From Rhodobacter sp. (GTDB lineage: Bacteria > Pseudomonadota > Alphaproteobacteria > Rhodobacterales > Rhodobacteraceae), in contig JACKKF010000006.1 of assembly GCA_020637555.1 (NCBI GenBank), positions 282,514 to 346,513 of the forward strand: a stretch of DNA of 64,000 nt, read 5' to 3'. The notes beneath the pieces are model-generated. The model saw only the letters and a list, made by a program, of their open reading frames with translations, did not search any database and was not told where the DNA came from. A program made the translations under genes and the position numbers. Below are positions 1-8,314 of the stretch, one piece after another. Within the stretch, counting starts at the first letter, position 1. Each line of letters opens with the position of its first letter.

Positions 1-1
1 G

Positions 2-250
2 CCCTGCCACCTGCGGCTCAAGGATCCGTCGATCCCGATCGCGGTGAACCTGCCGAAATACGCCGAACCCGCGCAGCGATATTGCCCGGCCGGCGTCTAT
101 GAGGTGGTGGAAAAGGACGGCAAGCCCGAGTTCGTGATCAACTTCCAGAACTGCGTGCACTGCAAGACCTGCGACATCAAGGATCCCAGCCAGAACATCA
201 CCTGGACCACGCCCCAGGGCGGCGACGGGCCGAACTATCCGAACATGTAA
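2..250 (+). CDS. Electron transfer flavoprotein-ubiquinone oxidoreductase, C-terminal fragment
   Basis: The 5' end lies outside the window; only the last 82 residues are seen. They carry the C-terminal ferredoxin-like part of ETF-QO: a CHLRLKDPSIP start, then CPAGVYE and NCVHCKTCDIKDPSQNI. The four cysteines of these motifs bind the single [4Fe-4S] cluster, and the chain ends with the usual GGDGPNYPNM-type tail. The enzyme passes electrons from electron transfer flavoprotein (fatty acid, amino acid and sarcosine/dimethylglycine oxidation) to ubiquinone at the inner membrane. The identification is firm because this tail is highly conserved; nothing can be said about the N-terminal FAD domain from here. 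Confidence 0.95.
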   Translation, partial: PCHLRLKDPSIPIAVNLPKYAEPAQRYCPAGVYEVVEKDGKPEFVINFQNCVHCKTCDIKDPSQNITWTTPQGGDGPNYPNM

Positions 251-351
251 GGCTCGCGTTTGCGTGAACGGCGGGGCGGCAGGGCGCATTGCCCTTGCCG
301 CCCCGTCTCGTTACACCTTTGGGAAACCTGCGCGCGCCCCGGGAGACTGCC

Positions 352-2067
352 TTGCCCCGCATCCGAACCCTCCGCTCGACCGTTTCGGCCCTGCTGGTCG
401 CCGCAGCCCTCGCCCCTTGGCCGGCCCCGGCCCCCGCGCAGGGGTTGGCCGGCGCGTTCCTCGCGGCGCGTCTCGCTGGTGAACAGAACGATTTCCTGGC
501 CTCGACGCGATATCTCGAACGGATCCTGGAAACCGACCCCGAGAACCTGGCCACCCTCGAAGGGGTGACCGTTTCGGCCTTTTCCGCGGGGCTCTTCGAT
601 GCGGCCCAGAGCCATGCCGAAACGCTGGTCCGTCTGGACCCGGAAAGCCGCATCGCCTCGATGGTGCTGATGAGCGAGGGGTTCGCCCGCGGCGATTACG
701 ACCAGGTCGCCACGATTTCGGACGGCGGCGCCGAGGTGCATCCGCTGATCGACGGGCTGGCACGGGCCTGGGCCAAGCTGGGGCAGGGCAGCATGTCCGA
801 GGCGCTGGACCTGCTCGATGAGACCTCGACACAGGAGGGCATGCAGGCCTTTGCCCTCTATTGCCGGGCGCTGGCGCTGGCGCTTGTCGGGGATGCCGAA
901 GGGGCGCTGGCGATCCTCGAAGATCCGGCAACCGGCGTATCCGGCTCGCTGAACCGGCGCGGCTATATCGCCTATGCGCAATTGCTGGGTCTGGTCGAGC
1001 GATTCGACGACGCCATCGCGATGATCGACCGGGTCTTTGCAGGATCGACCGACCCGCGGCTGGCGGACATGCGCGCGGCCTACGAGACCCAGCAGGCGGT
1101 GCCGTTCGACGTGATCGACAGCCCCGCGCAGGGCATGGCCGAGGTCTATGCGGTGATGGCCAGCGCGATGCGCTCGACCCAGAGCCCGCACGAGGCGCTG
1201 ATCTATGCGCAGGCGGCGGTGCACATCAACCCGGCCCTGAGCGATGCGCAGCTGTTGATCGGGCAGCTGTTCGAGGAACTGGAGCAGCCGCAGATGGCCG
1301 CCGCCGCCTATGAGCGGATCCCGCAGGGCGACGTGTTCGCGATGGCGGCGCAGATGGGGCGGGCGCAGGTCCTCGAAGGTCTGGGCCAGGTCGACGAGGC
1401 GATCGCCATCCTGACCCGCACCGCGGCCGACAACCCCGACTCGTTCACCGCGCAGCAGGTTCTGGCCGATTTCCTGCGCCGGGCCGACCGCCACGACGAG
1501 GCGATCGTTGCCTATTCGCGCGGCCTGGACCTGATGGCCGAGCGTGGCGTCGAGCCAGGCTGGCAGACCTATTTCTCGCGCGCGGTGTCCTATGAGCGCA
1601 CCGGCCAGTGGCCCCTGGCCGAGGCCGATTTCCGCACCGCGCTCGAAATCGAGCCGGATCAGCCCTCGGTGCTGAACTATCTTGGTTATTCGCTGGTCGA
1701 ACGCGGCGAGAACCTCGACGAGGCGCTGGCGATGATCGAACGTGCGGTGCGTGGCGAGCCTGACAGCGGCTATATCGTCGACAGCCTCGCCTGGGCGCTG
1801 TTCCGGCTGGGCCATTACGATCAGGCCGTGCCGCATATGGAACGCGCGGTGGAACTGGCGCCGACCGACCCGATCCTCAACGACCATCTGGGCGATGTCT
1901 ATTGGGCGGTCAGTCGCTATCGCGAGGCGCGGTTCCAATGGCGGCGGGCGCTGTCCTTCGGGCCGAATGACGACATGGACGAGAGCCGTATCCGCCGCAA
2001 GCTCGAGGTCGGTCTGGACGCGGTGCGTGCCGAAGAAGGGCTGCCGCCCCTGCACCCGGAGCACTGA
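352..2067 (+). CDS. Exported tetratricopeptide-repeat protein
   Basis: A 571-residue protein with a signal peptide (basic MPRIRTLR start, hydrophobic VSALLVAAALAP, then an Ala/Pro-rich APAPAQ cleavage region). The mature part is a run of TPR helices; the clearest repeats are in the C-terminal third (NYLGYSLVERGENLDEAL and DSLAWALFRLGHYDQA types). The TTG at 352 is chosen because a GGGAGA stands 6 bases upstream and the signal peptide begins there; a longer TTG frame from 289 is open but lacks a ribosome site. It is probably a periplasmic or outer-membrane-associated scaffold. The stop overlaps the ispE start by one base, so the two are co-translated. The family is conserved next to ispE in Rhodobacteraceae, but no precise role is known to me. 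Confidence 0.85.
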   Translation: MPRIRTLRSTVSALLVAAALAPWPAPAPAQGLAGAFLAARLAGEQNDFLASTRYLERILETDPENLATLEGVTVSAFSAGLFDAAQSHAETLVRLDPESRIASMVLMSEGFARGDYDQVATISDGGAEVHPLIDGLARAWAKLGQGSMSEALDLLDETSTQEGMQAFALYCRALALALVGDAEGALAILEDPATGVSGSLNRRGYIAYAQLLGLVERFDDAIAMIDRVFAGSTDPRLADMRAAYETQQAVPFDVIDSPAQGMAEVYAVMASAMRSTQSPHEALIYAQAAVHINPALSDAQLLIGQLFEELEQPQMAAAAYERIPQGDVFAMAAQMGRAQVLEGLGQVDEAIAILTRTAADNPDSFTAQQVLADFLRRADRHDEAIVAYSRGLDLMAERGVEPGWQTYFSRAVSYERTGQWPLAEADFRTALEIEPDQPSVLNYLGYSLVERGENLDEALAMIERAVRGEPDSGYIVDSLAWALFRLGHYDQAVPHMERAVELAPTDPILNDHLGDVYWAVSRYREARFQWRRALSFGPNDDMDESRIRRKLEVGLDAVRAEEGLPPLHPEH

Positions 2068-2909
2068 TGCCCGCGACCTCCCGGCTGGCCCCGGCCAAGA
2101 TCAACCTGACCCTGCACGTCACCGGGCAGCGCGCCGATGGCTATCACCTGCTCGATTCGTTGGTCGTCTTTACCGAGGCCGGGGATCGCGTCGCGCTGGA
2201 TGGCGGCGGGCCGGGGCTGCGGTTGAGCGGCCCGCAGGCCGCCGCGCTGGATGGCGAGGGCGACAACCTGGTGTTGCGCGCGGCTCGGCTGATCGGCGCG
2301 GGCGATGCCGGGCTGGCGCTGGACAAACGGTTGCCGGTGGCCTCGGGAATGGGTGGTGGCTCGTCGGATGCGGCGGCGGCGTTGCACCTGCTGGCCGAAA
2401 CCCGTGACCTGTCCCTGCCCGACACCGCGGCGCTGATGACGCTGGGCGCCGACCTGCCGGTTTGCATGGCCGCCCCGGCGCCGAGCCGGATGCGTGGACT
2501 GGGCGAACAGGTGGCCCCGGTTGGCGGCGTGCCGGCGCTCTGGCTGGTGCTGGTGAACCCGGGGCAGGGCCTGTCCACCCCGGCCGTCTTCAAGGCGCTG
2601 AGCCACAAGCAGAACCCGCCGATGCCCGTCGAATTGCCGCGATGGCCGGATCCGGCGGCGCTCTGCGACTGGCTGGCTGGCCAGCGCAACGATCTGCAGG
2701 CCCCGGCTCAGGCCCTGGTGCCTGCCGTGGGGCAGGTTCTGGCCGGCCTGTCGGCGCAACCGGGTTGCCTGCTGGCGCGCATGACCGGATCGGGGGCGAC
2801 CTGTTTCGGGATCTTCCGGGATCAGCCGACCGCCACCGCTGCCGAAACCGCGCTGGCGCGGCCGGGCTGGTTCACCGCTGTGACCCGCAGCTCCGCGTCG
2901 GTCAGTTGA
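2067..2909 (+). CDS. ispE: 4-diphosphocytidyl-2-C-methyl-D-erythritol kinase
   Basis: A GHMP kinase of 280 residues that phosphorylates CDP-methylerythritol with ATP in the cytoplasmic MEP (non-mevalonate) isoprenoid pathway. Visible family marks are the N-terminal APAKINLTLHV with the conserved Lys11, the ATP-binding glycine loop GGGSSDAAA at residues 96-104, the LGADLPVCM segment with the catalytic Asp, and the C-terminal MTGSGATCFGIF motif. Length is normal. Its ATG overlaps the upstream TPR stop (TGATG). It converges with the polyprenyl synthase gene, and the two coding ends overlap by 8 bases. That neighbour is also an isoprenoid enzyme, acting later in the same pathway. Confidence 0.97.
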   Translation: MPATSRLAPAKINLTLHVTGQRADGYHLLDSLVVFTEAGDRVALDGGGPGLRLSGPQAAALDGEGDNLVLRAARLIGAGDAGLALDKRLPVASGMGGGSSDAAAALHLLAETRDLSLPDTAALMTLGADLPVCMAAPAPSRMRGLGEQVAPVGGVPALWLVLVNPGQGLSTPAVFKALSHKQNPPMPVELPRWPDPAALCDWLAGQRNDLQAPAQALVPAVGQVLAGLSAQPGCLLARMTGSGATCFGIFRDQPTATAAETALARPGWFTAVTRSSASVS

Positions 2910-3897
2910 CGCGCTCGACCACGAAATCCGCCAGATCGGCCAGGGTGGCGCGCAGCGGATGGTCCGGCGCGCCGTCCAGCGATTCCCGCGCGCGCCCGGC
3001 CCAGTCCAGCGCCGTCTGCCGCGTGCTCTCCAGCGTGCCGTGGCGCGCCAGCAGCGCCATCGCCTGATCCAGATCGCCGTCGGCCTGCTGGCCCTTGCCG
3101 ATGGTGCGCTCCCAAAAGGCGCGCTCGGTGGCGTCAGCCGCGGCGATCGCGCGGATCACTGGCAGCGTCAGCTTGCCCTCTCGGAAATCGTCGCCCAGGT
3201 TCTTGCCGAGCCCATCGCCCGCACCGCCGTAATCCAGATAGTCGTCGACGATCTGAAAGCAGATCCCCAGCGCATCGCCATAGGCGAACAGCGCGCGGGT
3301 CACCGCATCCGGCGCGCCGGCGATCACCGGGCCGACCTCCATCGCAGCGGAAAACAGCGCCGCCGTCTTGCCGCGGATCACGTTGAAATAGGTCGCTTCG
3401 GTGGTGGCGATGTTCTGCGCCGCGGTCAGCTGCAACACCTCGCCCTCGGCGATCACCGCCGAGGCATCGGCCAGGATCGTCAGCGCCTGCAGATTGCCGG
3501 GTTCGACCATCAACCGGAAAGCCCGCGCGAACAGATAGTCGCCCACCAGCACGCTGGACTTGTTGTCCCACAACAGGTTCGCCGTCGGCCGCCCGCGCCG
3601 CTGCCGGCTTTCGTCCACCACATCGTCGTGCAGCAAGGTCGCGGTGTGAATGAACTCGACCGTCGCCGCCAGCTTGATATGCGCGTCGCCCTCGTATCCG
3701 CACATCCGCGCCGCGGCCAGGGTCATCATCGGCCGGATGCGCTTGCCACCGGCCTCGATCAGATGCGCCGTCACCTCGGGGATGCGCGGCGCGTTCTCCG
3801 AGGTCATGCGTTCGCGGATCAGCGTGTTGACCCGCTGCATATCCTCCTCCAAAGCGGCGGAGAGGCGGTCGAGCGGGGTGGCGGCAGTGATCGTCAT
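2902..3897 (-). CDS. Long-chain polyprenyl diphosphate synthase (octa/decaprenyl type)
   Basis: A 331-residue trans-prenyltransferase. The first Asp-rich motif is DDVVD at residues 91-95 in LLHDDVVDESRQRRG. The second is DDYLD at residues 217-221 in FQIVDDYLDYGG. Between them are GGKRIRP (substrate phosphate binding) and KTAALF. It condenses isopentenyl diphosphate units to make the ubiquinone side chain; the family resemblance is to IspB/DdsA rather than to farnesyl synthases, since small residues precede the first motif. The start is the ATG giving MTITAATPLDRL; the frame is open further upstream into the divergent small gene, but that extension has no family similarity. Product chain length (C45 or C50) cannot be read from sequence. 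Confidence 0.94.
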   Translation of the reverse strand: MTITAATPLDRLSAALEEDMQRVNTLIRERMTSENAPRIPEVTAHLIEAGGKRIRPMMTLAAARMCGYEGDAHIKLAATVEFIHTATLLHDDVVDESRQRRGRPTANLLWDNKSSVLVGDYLFARAFRLMVEPGNLQALTILADASAVIAEGEVLQLTAAQNIATTEATYFNVIRGKTAALFSAAMEVGPVIAGAPDAVTRALFAYGDALGICFQIVDDYLDYGGAGDGLGKNLGDDFREGKLTLPVIRAIAAADATERAFWERTIGKGQQADGDLDQAMALLARHGTLESTRQTALDWAGRARESLDGAPDHPLRATLADLADFVVERVN

Positions 3898-3951
3898 GGG
3901 CAGTGGAAACCCTGCTTTGACAAGCCCTTGGGCTTGCCGTTTAGTGTGGAC

Positions 3952-4155
3952 ATGAAAGAGCTTCTGCGCACGTCCGATCCCACGATCATCCCCTTCGCCA
4001 CGGCCCTTCTTGCGGCCGAAGGTATAGAGGCCTTTGCCGTGGACGTCCATATGAGCGCGCTGTCCATCGTGCCTCAGCGGTTGATGGTGCGCGACGAGAA
4101 CCTGTTCATGGCCCGGGTGATCCTGCGCGACAACGGAATCGCCCTGGATGACTGA
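3952..4155 (+). CDS. DUF2007-family small protein
   Basis: A 67-residue soluble protein, MKELLRTSDPTIIPFATALL, with the single conserved fold of the DUF2007 (putative signal-transducing) family: an N-terminal segment describing movement between two loci (RTSDPTIIPFATALLAAEGI) and a VMVRDENLFMARVIL-like C-terminal strand region, here LMVRDENLFMARVIL. Function in the family is unknown. It is divergent from the polyprenyl synthase with only 54 bases between starts, and its last 8 bases overlap the following methyltransferase gene, so translational coupling with that gene is likely. Confidence 0.82.
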   Translation: MKELLRTSDPTIIPFATALLAAEGIEAFAVDVHMSALSIVPQRLMVRDENLFMARVILRDNGIALDD

Positions 4156-4903
4156 CGCGCCGGCCGAGGTCACACGCGACGTTTTCCTGGGGGGGGCGCT
4201 GTCGATCGTGCAGCCCCGGACCGGGTATCGCGCGGCCACCGACCCGATCCTTCTGGCCGCCGCCGTTGCCGCCTTGCCCGGGCAATCGGTGCTGGAACTG
4301 GGCTGCGGCGTCGGTGTCGCGCTGCTGGCCTTGGGGCGGCGGGTGCCGGGGCTTGATCTCGTCGGGGTCGAGCGCATGGCGGGCTATGCCGAACTGGCGC
4401 AGCGCAACGCCGCGGCGAACGGCATTGCTGCGCAGATTACCTGCGCCGATCTCGTGGCGCTGCCGGCACAGCTCAGGCGCGCCTTTGACCATGTGCTGAT
4501 CAACCCGCCCTATTATCCGCCGACCGCCCCTGCCGCCGCGGACCCCGGCCGCGCCGCCGCCCTGCGCGAAGAGACGCCGCTGGCGCTCTGGGTCGAGGTG
4601 GCGATGAAACGGCTGCGGCCCGGCGGGTATCTGACGATGATCCATCTGGCGGAACGCTTGCCGGCGATTCTGGCGGCGCTCGACGGGCGCGCCGGAGCGA
4701 TCGCCGTGCGGCCGCTGGCGCCGCGCGCGGGGCGGGACGCCGGCCGTGTGCTGGTGCGGGCCCGCAAGGGCGCGCGTGGGCCGTTTCGCCTGCTGGCCCC
4801 GCTGGTGATGCATGACGGTGACCGCCATCGGCAGGATGGCGACGATTTCACGCCCGCCGCACAGGCTGTCCTGCGCGACGGCGCGGCGCTCTCCTGGACG
4901 TGA
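4148..4903 (+). CDS. SAM-dependent methyltransferase, TrmN6-like (tRNA adenine-N6 type)
   Basis: A 251-residue class I methyltransferase. The SAM-binding loop is LELGCGVG at residues 49-56 and the catalytic motif NPPYY is at residues 119-123; the NPPY form marks enzymes that methylate an exocyclic amine of adenine. The overall layout matches the TrmN6/YfiC family, which modifies A37 of tRNA1(Val) in enterics. The start ATG lies inside the upstream DUF2007 gene. The RNA target in this organism is inferred from family membership only; a protein or DNA target is less likely given the length and lack of a recognition domain. Confidence 0.85.
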   Translation: MTDAPAEVTRDVFLGGALSIVQPRTGYRAATDPILLAAAVAALPGQSVLELGCGVGVALLALGRRVPGLDLVGVERMAGYAELAQRNAAANGIAAQITCADLVALPAQLRRAFDHVLINPPYYPPTAPAAADPGRAAALREETPLALWVEVAMKRLRPGGYLTMIHLAERLPAILAALDGRAGAIAVRPLAPRAGRDAGRVLVRARKGARGPFRLLAPLVMHDGDRHRQDGDDFTPAAQAVLRDGAALSWT

Positions 4904-5020
4904 TCATGGCCCCCAACCCATGCGTCGAATTATCCGCACTTCGGGTTCGGGTTTCGTGTGACAAACAGATGAAACTGTGCTGCAATCTTTCCTACGGACA
5001 CCCGTAACAGGAGGATAATC

Positions 5021-5188
5021 ATGTCGCTGACTTCGCATCTTCAGGAACTGCGTCGCCGTCACGAGGCTCTCACCCAGAAGGTGGAAGAGGCGCAACGATC
5101 GCCTGGCTTCGATGACCTCGCGATCGCCGAGATGAAGAAGCAGAAGCTCAAGCTGAAGGAAGAAATCACGCGCCTCGCGGCCGAGTGA
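5021..5188 (+). CDS. DUF465 (YdcH-like) small coiled-coil protein
   Basis: A 55-residue protein beginning MSLTSHLQELRRRHEAL and continuing as one charged helical hairpin up to LKEEITRLAAE. This is the DUF465/YdcH pattern: an N-terminal helix with the RRRH segment, a short turn (SPGFDDLAIAE) and a second Lys/Glu-rich helix. A strong ribosome site AGGAGG sits 7-8 bases upstream of the ATG. The 118-base region before it has no other gene and probably carries the promoter. The 3' end overlaps the convergent exporter gene by 23 bases. Function of the family is unknown. Confidence 0.88.
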   Translation: MSLTSHLQELRRRHEALTQKVEEAQRSPGFDDLAIAEMKKQKLKLKEEITRLAAE

Positions 5189-6059
5189 CCTTTCTCCCGG
5201 CGCGCGCGGCCAGCGCCGCGCCGCCGGTGATCAGGGCTGCCGCCAATGCCAGCGTCAGGCTGGCATTGGCGAGGCCCGCCAGAACCAGGGCGAGGGTCGA
5301 CAACAGCGGGGCCGCATAGGATGCGGTTCCCAAAAGCTGAATGTCCCCGGCCTTGACGCCCACATCCCACGTATAGAACGCCAGCCCCACCGGTCCCAGC
5401 CCCAGCGCCAGGATCGCCAGCCAGCCGGTCGTCGAGGCCGGCCAGACGGTCTCTTCCAGGCCCAGATGCGCCAGCGCCGACAACACCGCCGTCGCCAGGC
5501 AGGTCACCACCACCGCGCTGGTCGGCACGGCGCCCAGCCGCCGTGAACCCAACGAATAGCCCGCCCAAGTCAGCGCCGCGACAAAGGCCACGACATAGCC
5601 GGCGATCGACCCTGAAACCGCCCCCATCCCGCCGGCGACGATCAACGCCGCGCCGAGAAAGGCTAGCACCGCCCCCGCGACATGCCCCGGTCGCAGCACC
5701 TCGCCCGGCATCAGCCCCGAACCCAGCACGATGAACAGCGGCCACAGATAACAGATCAGCCCGGCCTCGGCCGGTGGTGCCAGCCGCAGGGCCGTGAAAT
5801 AGAGGAAATGATAGCCGAAAAGACCAGCTGTGCCAAAGGCATAGGCGCGCAGCGGCACCTTGCGCAACGCCCCCAAGCCACCGCTCAGCAGCAGCCACAG
5901 CGCGCCTACCGCGCCGCCCACGGCAAAGGTCAGCGCCGACAAGAGAAACGGCGGCACCGGCGCGCTGGCAACCGTGAACAGCGCCAGCAGCGACCACAGC
6001 GCCACCGCCGAGAATCCGATCGCCGTCGCGCGGCCCCTGCTTTCCTGAAGCGGTTTCAT
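5166..6059 (-). CDS. DMT-superfamily (EamA) permease
   Basis: A 297-residue inner-membrane protein with about ten hydrophobic segments, arranged as two EamA repeats of five helices. The characteristic Pro/Gly-rich helix ends are visible (GTAGLFGYHFLYFTALRLAPPAEAGL in the first half, GPVGLAFYTWDVGVKAGD in the second). Such proteins export or exchange small metabolites, often amino acids or their by-products; the substrate cannot be deduced. The start ATG giving MKPLQESRGR is chosen since the upstream extension is charged and non-homologous. The gene follows phaB on the same strand after a terminator-like structure, so it is likely transcribed separately. Confidence 0.88.
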   Translation of the reverse strand: MKPLQESRGRATAIGFSAVALWSLLALFTVASAPVPPFLLSALTFAVGGAVGALWLLLSGGLGALRKVPLRAYAFGTAGLFGYHFLYFTALRLAPPAEAGLICYLWPLFIVLGSGLMPGEVLRPGHVAGAVLAFLGAALIVAGGMGAVSGSIAGYVVAFVAALTWAGYSLGSRRLGAVPTSAVVVTCLATAVLSALAHLGLEETVWPASTTGWLAILALGLGPVGLAFYTWDVGVKAGDIQLLGTASYAAPLLSTLALVLAGLANASLTLALAAALITGGAALAARAGRKVTRPRGA

Positions 6060-6100
6060 CTTGCCGACAATACGCCGGGGGTGAATTTTCGCCAGAGGCG

Positions 6101-6123
6101 AAAAGAGGGGGCAGCGCCCCCTC
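6101..6123 (-). terminator. Probable terminator after phaB
   Basis: On the minus strand an 8-bp perfect stem (GAGGGGGC / GCCCCCTC, 3-base loop) is followed at once by TTTT. It stands 28 bases downstream of the phaB stop. The TTTT is also the first arm of a second hairpin, TTTTCGCC/GGCGAAAA (6086-6104). Confidence 0.6.
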
Positions 6124-6150
6124 CCTCGGTTCTGTTCCGGTGCCGTCGGG

Positions 6151-6873
6151 TCAGACGAAGAACTGCCCGCCATTGGCCGAAATCGTCGAACCGTTGATAA
6201 AGCCCGCATCGTCGGCGGCCAGGAAGGCCACGCAGCGCGCGATCTCCTCGGGCTCGCCCAGGCGGCCGGTGGGGATCTGGCCGATGATCGCCTCGCGCAC
6301 CTTTTCCGGCACCGCCATCACCATCTCGGTGGCGATATAGCCCGGGCAGATCGCGTTGGCGGTGATGCCGAAGCGCGCGCCTTCCTGGGCCAGCGACTTG
6401 ACGATGCCGAGGTCGCCCGCCTTGGTCGCGGCATAGTTGACCTGGCCGAACTGGCCCTTTTGCCCGTTGATCGAGCTGATCACCACGACGCGGCCGAACT
6501 TGCGCTCGCGCATCCCGGGCCACACCGGGTGCACGGTGTTGAACACGCCGGTCAGGTTGGTGTCGATGACCTGCTTCCACTGATCGGGGGTCATCTTGTG
6601 GAACGGCGCGTCGCGGGTGATCCCGGCATTGGCGACGACCACGTCGATCGGGCCCAGCTCGGCCTCGACGGCGGCGATGCCGGCGGCCGAGGCGTCATAG
6701 TCGGCCACGTTCCACTTGTAGGTCTTGATGCCGGTTTCGGCGGTGAAGGCCGCGGCGGCCTCGTCGTTGCCAGCATAGTTGGCGGCCACGCTATAGCCCG
6801 CCGCCTGCAGCGCCTTCGAGATCGCCGCGCCGATGCCGCGCGACCCGCCGGTGACCAGTGCAACCCGTCCCAT
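6151..6873 (-). CDS. phaB: Acetoacetyl-CoA reductase (PHB synthesis)
   Basis: A 240-residue short-chain dehydrogenase that reduces acetoacetyl-CoA to (R)-3-hydroxybutyryl-CoA with NADPH in polyhydroxybutyrate synthesis. The cofactor motif is TGGSRGIG near residue 8, NAG is in VVVANAGITRD, and the catalytic triad is Ser in VISSING with YAATK. The segments GQFGQVNYAATKAG and NAICPGYIATEMV are typical of PhaB rather than FabG. The ATG is preceded by AGGAGG with a short spacer. It lies 108 bases downstream of phaA on the same strand, with a strong hairpin in the gap, so phaB may have reduced read-through from phaA or its own promoter. Confidence 0.95.
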   Translation of the reverse strand: MGRVALVTGGSRGIGAAISKALQAAGYSVAANYAGNDEAAAAFTAETGIKTYKWNVADYDASAAGIAAVEAELGPIDVVVANAGITRDAPFHKMTPDQWKQVIDTNLTGVFNTVHPVWPGMRERKFGRVVVISSINGQKGQFGQVNYAATKAGDLGIVKSLAQEGARFGITANAICPGYIATEMVMAVPEKVREAIIGQIPTGRLGEPEEIARCVAFLAADDAGFINGSTISANGGQFFV

Positions 6874-6918
6874 ATGTCCCTCCTGGATTGGTGTGCTTGA
6901 AATTCTGTTACCCAATAT

Positions 6919-6954
6919 GAAAACCGGGCGCAACAATGTTGCGCCCGGTTTTTT
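6919..6954. terminator. Strong hairpin with T-runs between phaA and phaB
   Basis: A perfect 14-bp stem, AAACCGGGCGCAAC / GTTGCGCCCGGTTT, with a 3-base loop, extended by A/T pairs on both flanks. On the plus strand it is followed by six T; on the minus strand (the direction of phaA and phaB) by TTTT. It therefore looks bidirectional. Its place between two co-directional genes of one pathway makes it a candidate partial terminator or attenuator rather than an operon end. Confidence 0.75.
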
Positions 6955-6981
6955 CGCGAATGCAGGAGAAATCCGCCGGTG

Positions 6982-8154
6982 TCAGCGTTCCAGGCACATG
7001 GCCACGCCCATGCCGCCGCCGATGCACAGCGTCGCCAGGCCCTTCTTGGCATCGCGGCGCTGCATTTCGAACAGCAGGGTGTTCAGAATCCGCGCGCCCG
7101 AGGCGCCGATCGGGTGGCCGATGGCGATGGCGCCGCCGTTCACGTTCACCACATCCGGGTTCCAGCCCATGTCCTTGTTCACCGCGCAGGCCTGGGCAGC
7201 AAAGGCTTCGTTGGCCTCGACCAGATCCAGATCGGCGGCTTTCCAGCCGGCCTTGGTCAGCGCCTTGCGGCTGGCGTGGATCGGGCCGACGCCCATGATC
7301 GACGGGTCCAGACCGGCGGTGGCATAGGAGGCAATGCGCGCCAGCGGGGTCAGGCCGCGGCGCTCGGCTTCCTCGGCCGACATCAGCAGCACGCCGGCCG
7401 CGCCGTCGTTGATCCCCGAGGCGTTGGCCGCGGTGACCGAGCCGTCCTTGGTGAAGGCGGGTTTCAGTTTCTGCATCGCCTCGATCGTCGCGCCGTGGCG
7501 GATGTATTCGTCGGCATCCACCACGATGTCGCCCTTGCGGGTCTTCAGCGTGAAGGGCGTGATCTCATCGGCGAATTTGCCCGCTTTCTGGGCGGCCTCG
7601 GCCTTGTTCTGGCTGGCGACAGCGAAGGCGTCCTGCATCTCGCGGCTGATCTGCCACTGGTTGGCGACGTTCTCGGCGGTCTGGCCCATGTGATAGCCGT
7701 TGAAGGCGTCCCACAGCCCGTCCTTGATCATCGAGTCGATGAACTTGACGTCGCCCATCTTGTAGCCCGCGCGCAGATGCGCGACGTGGGGGCTGAGCGA
7801 CATGTTCTCCTGCCCGCCGGCGACGACGATCGCCGCGTCGCCCAGCTGGACGTGCTGCGCACCCAGCGCCACCGCCCGCAGGCCCGAACCGCAGACCTGG
7901 TTGATGCTCCAGGCCGAGGCCTCGACCGGCAGGCCCGCGCGGATCGCGGCCTGGCGCGCGGGGTTCTGGCCCTGACCGCCGGTCAGCACCTGGCCCAGGA
8001 TGGTCTCCGAAACCTCGGCCTTGTCGATCCCGGCGCGTGCGACAATCGCGTCGATCACGGCGGCGCCGAGTTCGTGGGCGGGGGTGTTGGCAAAGCTGCC
8101 GTTGAACGAGCCGACGGCAGTGCGTGCGGCGGAGACGATCACGACGTTGGTCAT
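6982..8154 (-). CDS. phaA: Acetyl-CoA C-acetyltransferase (beta-ketothiolase)
   Basis: A 390-residue thiolase condensing two acetyl-CoA to acetoacetyl-CoA. The nucleophilic Cys88 lies in NQVCGSGLRA, the His of GGAIAIGHPIGASG and the Cys377 of CIGGGMG complete the active site. Length and N-terminus (MTNVVIVSAARTAVGSFNG) match biosynthetic PhaA enzymes. It precedes phaB on the minus strand, giving the classical PhaA-PhaB pair; a PHB synthase is not in this window. The upstream 160-base gap to the EAL gene should hold the promoter, though I see no clear consensus there. Confidence 0.96.
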   Translation of the reverse strand: MTNVVIVSAARTAVGSFNGSFANTPAHELGAAVIDAIVARAGIDKAEVSETILGQVLTGGQGQNPARQAAIRAGLPVEASAWSINQVCGSGLRAVALGAQHVQLGDAAIVVAGGQENMSLSPHVAHLRAGYKMGDVKFIDSMIKDGLWDAFNGYHMGQTAENVANQWQISREMQDAFAVASQNKAEAAQKAGKFADEITPFTLKTRKGDIVVDADEYIRHGATIEAMQKLKPAFTKDGSVTAANASGINDGAAGVLLMSAEEAERRGLTPLARIASYATAGLDPSIMGVGPIHASRKALTKAGWKAADLDLVEANEAFAAQACAVNKDMGWNPDVVNVNGGAIAIGHPIGASGARILNTLLFEMQRRDAKKGLATLCIGGGMGVAMCLER

Positions 8155-8314
8155 TGGGGGTCCTCTCGCAAAGGGCGCGGCCCCAGGCGGGCGGCGCTGC
8201 TGGCGGCAGGTTTACGCGCGGGCCGGCCACAAATCAATGCTGCGGCGCGGAAGCGTTGGTCATTCCGCCTGTTTTCATACCGTTTGCGATACCGGTCGCA
8301 GGCTGCCGTGCGCG

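Noticed and set aside
198..653. Other short and mid-sized frames overlapping known genes throughout
   Set aside because: They lie antisense or out of frame to genes with recognisable domains and show shadow composition (Arg, Pro, Ala, Gly runs).
235..2064. Long open frame on the minus strand opposite the TPR gene (609 codons)
   Set aside because: It mirrors the coding frame of a real gene in GC-rich DNA, has low-complexity Arg/Gly/Gln content, and no family motif. The TPR frame has clear repeats and signal peptide.
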